From the NCBI GenBank assembly GCA_036264255.1, contig DATARI010000187.1, forward strand, positions 1 to 6,361: DNA of 6,361 nt, in the 5' to 3' direction. The notes under the pieces are model-generated. The model did no database searches. It was not told the DNA's origin and saw only the letters and a program-made list of their open reading frames with translations. The translations under genes were made by a program, and so were the position numbers. The stretch comes from DASZIT01 sp036264255 (GTDB lineage: Bacteria; Actinomycetota; Acidimicrobiia; Acidimicrobiales; RAAP-2). This document shows, one piece after another, positions 1 to 5,298 of the stretch; the stretch's first letter is position 1; each line of letters opens with the position of its first letter.

Positions 1-377
1 AAGTTCCACTGGATGTCGCCGGCCTCTCCGTCGGGGTCGGGAAAGGCGGTCAGCTCGTCATAGATCGGATGGCGATTGTCCCCGTTGACGTCGATCTTCT
101 CGAACATCGGGAACGTCACCCCATAGGTGGCGGAACAGAAGGTGGCGATCTCCTCGGCGGTCCCGGGCTCCTGGGCCCCGAACTGGTTGCTCGGGAACCC
201 GAGCACGGTGAACCCACGGTCGCCGTAGGTCTTCTGGAGCCGTTCGAGGCCCTCGTACTGCGGGGTCAATCCGCACTTCGAGGCCACATTGACCATCAGA
301 AGGGCCTTGCCCCGGTACTCGCCGACGGAGGAATCGTCGCCGGAGAGGGAATGGATGGGAGGATCGTAAACTGTCAT
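1..377 (-). CDS. Glutathione peroxidase family protein (Cys type), 3' end cut off by window
   Basis: Cytoplasmic peroxidase predicted to reduce hydrogen peroxide and organic or lipid hydroperoxides. The first 125 residues are present; the family is usually about 160, so roughly 35 C-terminal residues lie outside the window. The signature NVASKCGLTPQY holds the peroxidatic cysteine C35 (a normal Cys codon, not selenocysteine). The second block NQFGAQEP holds Q69, and the last visible residues are W124-N125, completing the C/Q/W/N catalytic tetrad. C81 in the segment ATFCSATYGVTFP sits where thioredoxin-dependent (2-Cys) members have their resolving cysteine, so thioredoxin is a more likely reductant than glutathione; that is inference. 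The start at 377 is chosen because TAGGAT lies 7 nt upstream. It could be a leaderless -10 box, or its AGGA a Shine-Dalgarno. An in-frame ATG three codons upstream (386) is possible but has no better support. Divergent from the zinc-ribbon gene. Confidence 0.93.
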   Translation of the reverse strand, partial: MTVYDPPIHSLSGDDSSVGEYRGKALLMVNVASKCGLTPQYEGLERLQKTYGDRGFTVLGFPSNQFGAQEPGTAEEIATFCSATYGVTFPMFEKIDVNGDNRHPIYDELTAFPDPDGEAGDIQWN

Positions 378-384
378 GAAGCGC

Positions 385-390
385 ATCCTA
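385..390 (-). promoter_or_regulatory. Putative -10 box (TAGGAT) of peroxidase gene
   Basis: On the minus strand TAGGAT is followed by 7 nt and then the chosen ATG. It matches the actinobacterial TANNNT -10 pattern at the distance that places transcription start at or next to the start codon. The embedded AGGA could equally act as a Shine-Dalgarno, so the reading is ambiguous. No -35 box is visible. Confidence 0.4.
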
Positions 391-446
391 TGGGCGGCGG
401 TTTGCCGGTGCGAGGTCCGGACCGTCACCGCCCTCGGCGCCGTCCC

Positions 447-469
447 CCGGGCCCGGACCAAAGGCCCGG
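447..469. repeat. GC-rich 7-bp hairpin in the divergent intergenic region
   Basis: CCGGGCC and GGCCCGG form a perfect 7-bp stem around a 9-nt loop. It lies in the noncoding space between the peroxidase and zinc-ribbon starts, and a perfect 10-bp palindrome GGTCCGGACC lies nearby at 414-423. In such GC-rich DNA these could be chance. There is no gene for this hairpin to terminate. Confidence 0.25.
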
Positions 470-483
470 CGGCGGGATGCCTC

Positions 484-502
484 TGCTAGCTCCCAGCTAG
501 CA
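484..502. promoter_or_regulatory. Palindrome TGCTAGCT-CCC-AGCTAGCA, possible operator
   Basis: Perfect 8-bp arms around a 3-bp centre, with lower G+C than its surroundings, between two divergent genes. It ends 94 bp before the zinc-ribbon ATG and 107 bp before the peroxidase ATG. There is no T-run after it, so it does not look like an intrinsic terminator. A binding site for a dimeric regulator of one or both neighbours is the simplest reading, but no regulator gene is in view. Confidence 0.4.
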
Positions 503-541
503 CTTGGGCCGCTATCCCCCCTCCTCCGGCCGTTCCCGGTA

Positions 542-547
542 TACGTT
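542..547 (+). promoter_or_regulatory. Possible -10 box (TACGTT) of zinc-ribbon gene
   Basis: TACGTT fits TANNNT and lies 49 bp before the ATG, giving a leader of roughly 40 nt that contains the Shine-Dalgarno. No recognisable -35 is present. If correct, the palindrome at 484-502 sits about 50-70 bp upstream of the transcription start, a position typical for an activator. Confidence 0.25.
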
Positions 548-596
548 CGGAAGGTCCATACACCCAAATGTCACCATCGAAGTCCGAGGAGGAACC

Positions 597-749
597 ATGG
601 CGTCGTATGAGGGTTACTGCGTGAAATGCCGCGAGAAGCGGCAGTTTGAGGGGGAAGAGGTCGAGATGGCCAACGGCCGTCGCTCGGCCAAAGGCAAGTG
701 CCCCGTCTGCAATACGGGCATGAACAGGATCCTGGGCAAGAAGGCCTGA
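597..749 (+). CDS. Small zinc-ribbon protein, DUF5679-like (50 aa)
   Basis: A 50-residue protein with two zinc-binding knuckles, YCVKC (C8, C11) and KCPVC (C35, C38), about 24 residues apart, as expected for one Zn ribbon. The pattern of an N-terminal YCVKCREKR, a basic NGRRSAKGKCPVC centre and a short basic tail resembles the DUF5679 family, whose biochemical role is not established as far as I know. The high density of Lys/Arg would suit nucleic-acid or ribosome contact, but that is inference. The ATG at 597 follows a strong Shine-Dalgarno GAGGAGG (586-592); an upstream in-frame start at 504 would add residues unlike the family and lacks such a site. It is a single-gene unit, divergent from the peroxidase and closed by a strong inverted repeat just downstream. 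Confidence 0.85.
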   Translation: MASYEGYCVKCREKRQFEGEEVEMANGRRSAKGKCPVCNTGMNRILGKKA

Positions 750-759
750 CCGGCTTCGA

Positions 760-793
760 TTGAGCCCGGGCTCGGCTTCGGTCCCGGGCTCAA
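760..793. terminator. Bidirectional terminator-like inverted repeat
   Basis: TTGAGCCCGGG and CCCGGGCTCAA form a perfect 11-bp stem with a 12-nt loop. It starts 10 bp after the zinc-ribbon stop and ends 32 bp before the stop of the convergent Ppx/GppA gene. It has no T-tract, common for terminators of high-GC actinobacteria. Its symmetry and convergent setting suggest it serves both genes. Confidence 0.7.
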
Positions 794-825
794 CCAGCCC
801 CCGCCCCCGCAACCCGGCGCGGGCG

Positions 826-1803
826 TTATGCGACTTTCCCGTCCGCCTTCAAGGCGAGGGCGCCGAGGACAGCTCCCTCGCGGAGCCCCCAGTCACTGAC
901 CACCAGACGCCGGAGGTCCAGCGTCTCGACCAGCGTCGACAGCAGGACCGCTCCGATCGGCAACAGGGGCGCCCGCCGGGCCTGCACCCCGGGCAGCGCC
1001 AGGCGGGCGTCGAGATCCAGGGTGGCAAGCCGATCGGCCAGTTCGTGCAGTTGCCCGGCCGGGAGCTCGACTTGATTCACCTGCAGCGAGGAGACCGACC
1101 GGGAGGCGGGCAGCGGGCGGTGCATCACCATGGCCAACCGGGCCAGGGCCCGGACCGTCCCCCCGCTGGCGATGGCTCGATCGGCGGCTTCGGGGTAGTC
1201 GGCCAGGATCAGCCGGATCGGCTCGGCCCGCTCCCGGGTCGCCTCGACCAGCTTGGCCCGTTCCTTGGCGGTGAGGGACTCCCCGCTGTTCAGCTCCCCC
1301 CGCAGCCGGGCCGGGCCCAGGGCCACACTGGTGACGGCGTGGACATGGTGGGCGTCACCGATCCCGGCCTCCAGGCTGCCGCCGCCAAGGTCGAGTCCGA
1401 GCACCGGGTCGGTCCCCACCCAGACGCCGGCCCGCTGGCCGATGAAACACAGCCGGGCCTCCTCCTCCCCGGTCAATAGGGTGACCGGGCAGCCGATGAT
1501 CCGCTCGAACCGGGCGAGGAGCTTTTGACCGTTGTCGGCGTCGCGGAGGGCGGCGGTCGCCAGCGCCACCATCACATCGACCCCTGCCTCATCGGCGGCG
1601 GTGCGCAGCCTCCGCACCGCCCGGACCGCGCTGGTGGCGCGGTCGGCCGGAACCCCGCCGGTCCGGGCCACCTCGGTTCCCAGATGGAGAAAGGAGCGGC
1701 GGCGGAGCACCGGGGTCAGCGCGCCCTCCCGGGTCGCATCCACCACCATCAGGTGGAAGGAACTGCTCCCGAGATCGAACACGGCCACCCGCACACTTGG
1801 CAT
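826..1803 (-). CDS. Ppx/GppA family phosphatase (exopolyphosphatase / pppGpp phosphohydrolase)
   Basis: Actin-like-fold phosphatase (ASKHA superfamily) expected to remove terminal phosphate from polyphosphate or from pppGpp, linking it to phosphate storage or the stringent response. At 325 residues it is the short, two-lobe form without the C-terminal HD-like domain of the long E. coli Ppx and GppA. Motifs in order: phosphate-1 loop FDLGSSSFHLMV (9-20), TAALRDADN (83-91), GEEEA (112-116, likely catalytic glutamate), DLGGGSLE (138-145), ASGGT (212-216), RAPLLPIGAVLL (278-289) and SDWGLREGAVL (303-313). All core motifs are intact, so it should be active. Substrate choice cannot be read from sequence. 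The ATG at 1803 has no convincing Shine-Dalgarno but has TAGCGT 7 nt upstream; a GTG three codons inside is an alternative start. Convergent with the zinc-ribbon gene. Confidence 0.93.
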   Translation of the reverse strand: MPSVRVAVFDLGSSSFHLMVVDATREGALTPVLRRRSFLHLGTEVARTGGVPADRATSAVRAVRRLRTAADEAGVDVMVALATAALRDADNGQKLLARFERIIGCPVTLLTGEEEARLCFIGQRAGVWVGTDPVLGLDLGGGSLEAGIGDAHHVHAVTSVALGPARLRGELNSGESLTAKERAKLVEATRERAEPIRLILADYPEAADRAIASGGTVRALARLAMVMHRPLPASRSVSSLQVNQVELPAGQLHELADRLATLDLDARLALPGVQARRAPLLPIGAVLLSTLVETLDLRRLVVSDWGLREGAVLGALALKADGKVA

Positions 1804-1810
1804 CGGCGTG

Positions 1811-1816
1811 ACGCTA
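1811..1816 (-). promoter_or_regulatory. Putative -10 box (TAGCGT), leaderless Ppx/GppA transcript
   Basis: On the minus strand TAGCGT is followed by 7 nt and the ATG at 1803. A TANNNT box at this distance, together with the missing Shine-Dalgarno, predicts a transcript beginning at the start codon. No -35 element is visible. Confidence 0.5.
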
Positions 1817-1951
1817 TCCGACCGCCACCCCTCCAGCCGCCTCCGGTGGTCACGGGATACAGGTACGCTCCGCGCCCGGTCGGGTAAGGCTCCGAATCCA
1901 GACCGGGTCGAATGGCGGGGGTTCGGTCAGCCATACTGGAGCAGCTGGATA

Positions 1952-2025
1952 CGGGAAGTAGCGCAGCTTGGCAGCGCGCCTGCTTTGGGAGCAGGAGGTC
2001 GGGGGTTCAAATCCCCCCTTCCCGA
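1952..2025 (+). tRNA. tRNA-Pro (anticodon TGG)
   Basis: A full cloverleaf can be folded. The acceptor stem is CGGGAAG (1952-1958) with CTTCCCG (2018-2024), and A2025 is the discriminator. The D stem is GCGC/GCGC (1961-1964, 1974-1977). The anticodon stem CCTGC/GCAGG encloses the loop TTTGGGA with anticodon TGG at 1986-1988. The T stem GGGGG/CCCCC (2001-2005, 2013-2017) encloses the loop TTCAAAT. The variable loop is 5 nt. The 3' CCA is not encoded (CAC follows), so it must be added after transcription. The anticodon decodes CCA and, with wobble modification, other proline codons. It stands alone; no integrase or duplicated tRNA end is seen nearby. Confidence 0.97.
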
Positions 2026-2035
2026 CACACTGTGG

Positions 2036-2041
2036 TTGACC
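2036..2041 (+). promoter_or_regulatory. Possible -35 hexamer (TTGACC) before the flavoprotein gene
   Basis: TTGACC matches the sigma-70 -35 consensus closely and lies 82 bp before the GTG start. No good -10 is found 16-18 bp downstream; the nearest AT-rich candidate (around 2066-2072, TAGCAAT) is too far. It may be chance. I see nothing else of note between the tRNA and the gene. Confidence 0.2.
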
Positions 2042-2123
2042 CCGGGATCAGGGCGCGGTCGGTGGTAGCAATGTGTAAGCAGAATGGTGGCGACCTCCAC
2101 CCCCTGTGCGAGCGAGGTGTTGA

Positions 2124-3836
2124 GTGGACGATGACGCCGCAGCCGAGGCTCTGCCCGAACTGCCACCTGAGCTCCAAGGAGGCCAGCCTCTCCTGAGCGA
2201 TGGGCAGCTGACGGTCTTGCACCGCTATGGCGTCGAGCAGGAGATGGCTGCGGGCGAGGTGCTCTTCGCCGACGGCGACGAGACCTACGACCTGGTGGTA
2301 ATCCTCGAGGGCGAGGCTGACATCGTCCAACACTATGGACGCCAGAACCAGGTGGTTCTTGCCTCCTACGGCCCGCGAGAGTTTCTCGGCGAGTTGGGGC
2401 TTCTCACCGGGCAGCGCGCCTACCTGACCGCGGTGGCCAGAACGCCGGGCCGGGTGTTGCGCATCACGCCCGATCGGGTCCGGGTCATCATGGGCCAGGA
2501 ACTCGATCTCAGCGAGCTCATCCTCCGGGCCTTCCTGGTCCGCCATGCCCGGTTGACCTTCCGGGGTGCCGGGCTCACGCTCGTCGGCTCCCGGTTCGAC
2601 GTCAACACCAGACGACTGCTCGAGGTGTTGGCCCGCAACCGGATCCCGGCCCGCTGGCTCGACCTGGAGAGCTCGCCGGAGGCCGAGGCGCTTCTGCTCG
2701 AGCTGCAGGTGCCAGTGGACGATCTCCCGATTGTGATCGTGCCGGGAGGCACGCTGTTGCGCAATCCCAGTAGCGCCGCCCTGCTCGATGCCCTGGGCCT
2801 CACGGAGCTCATCGACCTCGGACTTCCCGAGGTCTGCGATCTCCTGGTGCTGGGTGGAGGACCGGCCGGGCTGGCCGCCGCGGTCTACGGGGCGTCGGAG
2901 GGAATGGAGACGACGCTGGCCGAGGACATTGCCCTGGGCGGCCAGGCCGGCACTTCGTCACGCATCGAGAACTACCTGGGCTTTCCCGCCGGTCTTTCCG
3001 GTGAGGAGCTGGCCGCCCGGGCGGCGCTGCAGGCCCAGAAGTTCGGGGTCCGGATCAAATTGGCCTCCAAGGCGGTAGCACTGGGTTTGCAGGGCGACGT
3101 GCACGAAGTCCGCTTCGAGCACGGCGAGACGGTCGGCGCCAAGTCGGTGATCATCGCAACCGGGGCCCGCTACAACCGGCTTCCCCTCGACCGGATGTCC
3201 GACTTCGAAGGGGTGGGTGTCTACTATGCCGCCACCCAGATGGAGGCCCAGATGTGCTTGGGGGGTCCTGTCGTCATCGTGGGGGGCGGCAACTCTGCCG
3301 GCCAGGCGGCGCTCTTCCTGGCCCGGACCTGTACCTCCGTTCGGATCGTGATCCGGTCCGAGTCGCTGGCGACTTCGATGTCGCGTTACCTGATCGACCA
3401 GATCGAACGCCACCCGCAGATCCGAGTCTCGCCCCGGACCGAGGTCGTCGGACTGGTCGGCGATAGTCACCTGGAGGGCGTCGAGCTACGGAACAACGAC
3501 ACCGGAGAGGTCTCAGTGGAGTCGATCCGGGGGGTCTTCGTCTTCATCGGGGCGAGGCCGAACACCGAGTGGATCGAGGGCCAGCTGGCCGTAGATGATC
3601 ACGGCTTCTTGCTCACCGGCTCGGACGTCCTCCTGACATCCCAAGAGGGCACCGATCGGCCACTGTTCCTCGAGACCAGCAGACCGGGAATCTTCTGCGT
3701 CGGCGATGTCCGGAGCCGGTCCGTGAAGCGGGTGGCGACCGCCATCGGCGAAGGCTCGATGGCGGTACGACTCGTCTTCGAGCGCTTCCAGGCAACCGGC
3801 CTGGAGGTGGCGAGCCCCGCCAAACCCAAGGAGTGA
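2124..3836 (+). CDS. Cyclic-nucleotide-binding / thioredoxin-fold-like / thioredoxin-reductase-like flavoprotein lacking the CxxC
   Basis: A 570-residue, three-domain cytoplasmic protein. Residues about 28-135 are a cNMP-binding (CRP-type) domain with phosphate-binding cassette FLGELGLLTGQRAYLTAVA, keeping E90 and R98. Residues about 151-226 look like a thioredoxin/glutaredoxin-type fold ending in LPIVIVPGG, with no cysteine. Residues about 237-560 are a two-dinucleotide-domain flavoprotein: FAD loop GGGPAG (244-249), ATGARYN (345-351), NAD(P) loop GGGNSAG (387-393) and FAD-ribityl motif VGDV (526-529). The thioredoxin-reductase redox site CATC is replaced by Y368-A-A-T371, and the usual HRR of the NADPH site by IRS (410-412). 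It has only four cysteines (238, 378, 403, 525), none as CxxC. Databases probably label such proteins thioredoxin reductase; disulfide reduction by the standard mechanism is not possible. It is more likely an NAD(P)H-dependent flavin oxidoreductase gated by a nucleotide or other ligand. The GTG start is supported by GAGG six nt upstream. Confidence 0.88.
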   Translation: MDDDAAAEALPELPPELQGGQPLLSDGQLTVLHRYGVEQEMAAGEVLFADGDETYDLVVILEGEADIVQHYGRQNQVVLASYGPREFLGELGLLTGQRAYLTAVARTPGRVLRITPDRVRVIMGQELDLSELILRAFLVRHARLTFRGAGLTLVGSRFDVNTRRLLEVLARNRIPARWLDLESSPEAEALLLELQVPVDDLPIVIVPGGTLLRNPSSAALLDALGLTELIDLGLPEVCDLLVLGGGPAGLAAAVYGASEGMETTLAEDIALGGQAGTSSRIENYLGFPAGLSGEELAARAALQAQKFGVRIKLASKAVALGLQGDVHEVRFEHGETVGAKSVIIATGARYNRLPLDRMSDFEGVGVYYAATQMEAQMCLGGPVVIVGGGNSAGQAALFLARTCTSVRIVIRSESLATSMSRYLIDQIERHPQIRVSPRTEVVGLVGDSHLEGVELRNNDTGEVSVESIRGVFVFIGARPNTEWIEGQLAVDDHGFLLTGSDVLLTSQEGTDRPLFLETSRPGIFCVGDVRSRSVKRVATAIGEGSMAVRLVFERFQATGLEVASPAKPKE

Positions 3837-3860
3837 TCGCCGCCGTGGGTGCGAGCGGAA

Positions 3861-5120
3861 CTAGCGGAACGAGTAGCTGATCGGCAGGTGCTTCACCCCG
3901 GAGACGAAGGATGACTCCGACCACTGGGCCGGGCCGGTGGGCTCGATGTGGTCGAGCTGGGCGGCGAGCTTGCCGAGCATGGTGCGAACCTCCCGACGGG
4001 CGAACTGGCTGCCGAGGCAGAAGTGGGCGCCGGCGCCGAACGAGACCAGCTTCTCGGCGTTCGACCGCCGGACGTCGAAGGTCATCGAGTCGGTGAACAC
4101 CTCCTCGTCACGATTGGCGCTCGGGTAGGAGAGCAGGACCCGCCCGCCGGCAGGGATGTCGACGTCCCCGACGGTGTTGTCCTCGGTGGCGTAGCGCATG
4201 AAGTGGCGGACCGGAGCGGTCCAACGGATGCACTCGTCGGCGGCATTGCCGGCCAGCTCCGGGTCGTCCCGCAGCGCCCAGAGCTGCGACGGATCCCGCA
4301 GCATCGCCTCCATCCCTCCCGACAGGGCATAGGAGGTGGTGTCGTGACCGGCGGTGGCCACGATGATGTAGTACCAGATCCGCTCGATGTCACCCATCGG
4401 GCACCCGCCGGGCTGACCGTTGGCGATGACACTGGCCAGGTCGGAGGTGGGGGTCTTCTGGCGGTCCTCGGTGATGGCGTTGAAATACTCCATGAACTTC
4501 ATCACCGATTCGATAAGCCGGGCGCCGGGATCGTCGGCGTCGCCCAGGAACTCGGGGTCGGCCGCCCCGAACAGGCCCTGGGTGAGCTCCATCATCAGCG
4601 GCTCGTCGCTCTCCGGTACGCCGTAGATGTCCATGATCACCCGGAGGGTGTAGGGCTGGGCGATGTCCCGGGCGAAGTCGCAGGTGCCGCCCATCGCCCG
4701 CATCTTCTCCACGAACAGATCGGCCAGGCCCTCGATGCGGGACTGGCGGTGCTTGACCGTCGCCGGCTTGAACCAGTCACTGGTCACCATCCGGTGGTCC
4801 TTGTGATCCTGCCCGTCGAGGTGGATGAGGGTGCGGGGCTCGGGGACACCGGATTCCATCATCCGCTGGGTGTCCGCCTCGGCGGCGAGCACCGATCGGC
4901 TGGTGTTGATCCACCGTTGGTTGTCGCGGGAGACGGCGAAGACGTCGGCATGCCGGGTCAACGCCCAGAAGGGCTCGAACCCGTCCAGTTCGACCTTCAG
5001 GATCGGGTCGGTCCGGCGGTACTCGGCCACCTTCCGGTGCCAGCTGTCCATGTCCCCCCAGTACTCGGGGTAGGCGAACTCCGCGCCCTTGGTCGCAGAC
5101 GACAAGGTGGTCCTGGACAT
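3861..5120 (-). CDS. Cytochrome P450 monooxygenase
   Basis: Soluble bacterial class I P450 of 419 residues, a normal length, expected to hydroxylate a small hydrophobic substrate with electrons from a ferredoxin/ferredoxin reductase encoded elsewhere. Visible motifs: I-helix oxygen-activation site ATAGHDTT (255-262), K-helix ExxR as ECIR (E296, R299), SANRDEEVF (334-342), and the heme-ligand loop FGAGAHFCLG (361-370) with axial C368. All key residues are present. The C-terminal SFVSGVKHLPI resembles the sterol/terpenoid-oxidising CYP124/125/142-type neighbourhood, a tentative resemblance from memory. The start at 5120 is fixed by a strong Shine-Dalgarno (AGGAGG at 5126-5131, minus strand) five nt upstream. 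The frame stays open to 5411, but that extension lacks P450 character and overlaps the divergent gene. It is convergent with the flavoprotein gene, 24 bp from its stop, with no obvious terminator between. Confidence 0.96.
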   Translation of the reverse strand: MSRTTLSSATKGAEFAYPEYWGDMDSWHRKVAEYRRTDPILKVELDGFEPFWALTRHADVFAVSRDNQRWINTSRSVLAAEADTQRMMESGVPEPRTLIHLDGQDHKDHRMVTSDWFKPATVKHRQSRIEGLADLFVEKMRAMGGTCDFARDIAQPYTLRVIMDIYGVPESDEPLMMELTQGLFGAADPEFLGDADDPGARLIESVMKFMEYFNAITEDRQKTPTSDLASVIANGQPGGCPMGDIERIWYYIIVATAGHDTTSYALSGGMEAMLRDPSQLWALRDDPELAGNAADECIRWTAPVRHFMRYATEDNTVGDVDIPAGGRVLLSYPSANRDEEVFTDSMTFDVRRSNAEKLVSFGAGAHFCLGSQFARREVRTMLGKLAAQLDHIEPTGPAQWSESSFVSGVKHLPISYSFR

Positions 5121-5298
5121 CGACTCCTCCTCAGCGGTCCTCGGTGAACCCGATCGCCGGGCCCCCCAATCGTCCAGTATGTCCACAGTCCGTGCATCCC
5201 GGCCAGCCCAGGGGACGGCGGCGGATCGCCAGGATGCCAACCCGGCCCGGTGGGCCGCGAGGTGGCGGTCGACGGCCTGCCGTGAGTACCGTGCCCCC
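5121..5298. promoter_or_regulatory. Shared divergent control region of P450 and MBL hydrolase genes
   Basis: A 178-bp noncoding stretch must hold promoters for both divergent genes. On the P450 side a CATACT-like -10 may lie around 5175-5180 (minus strand), without a clear -35. Only short GC-rich inverted repeats are seen, such as CGGCCC/GGGCCG at 5243-5257, so no operator can be named. Confidence 0.35.
5287..5292 (+). promoter_or_regulatory. Putative -10 box (TACCGT), leaderless MBL transcript
   Basis: TACCGT is separated by 6 nt (GCCCCC) from the ATG at 5299. The ATG has no Shine-Dalgarno, so a transcript starting at the A of ATG is predicted. There is no clear -35. Confidence 0.5.

Noticed and set aside
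269..283. Possible selenocysteine site in the peroxidase
   Set aside because: The active-site codon is TGC (Cys), not TGA, and the frame is uninterrupted.
760..1479. 239-residue open frame opposite Ppx/GppA
   Set aside because: Pro/Gly/Gln-rich shadow translation. It would also run through the terminator stem, and the opposite strand holds all Ppx/GppA motifs.
1952..2123. tRNA-Pro as an integration (att) site of a mobile element
   Set aside because: No integrase, no second copy of the tRNA 3' end, and no change in composition downstream were seen in this window.
3854..3870. Tandem AGCGGAAC repeat (3854-3861 and 3863-3870) at the P450 stop codon
   Set aside because: Only two 8-bp copies, partly coding for the P450 C-terminus. 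Too short to distinguish from chance, and it does not form a terminator.
3948..5147. Long 399-residue open frame opposite the P450 gene
   Set aside because: Typical antisense shadow of a high-GC gene. The product is G/V/H/R-rich with no recognisable motif, while the opposite strand encodes a complete P450.
5243..5257. CGGCCC-GGT-GGGCCG inverted repeat in the P450/MBL intergenic region
   Set aside because: A 6-bp all-GC stem is expected by chance in DNA this rich in G+C; not enough to call an operator.
5089..5298. Upstream extension of the MBL frame (start at 5089)
   Set aside because: It runs antisense across the P450 start and its ribosome-binding site, and the added sequence is low-complexity Arg/Ala/Ser-rich without domain similarity.
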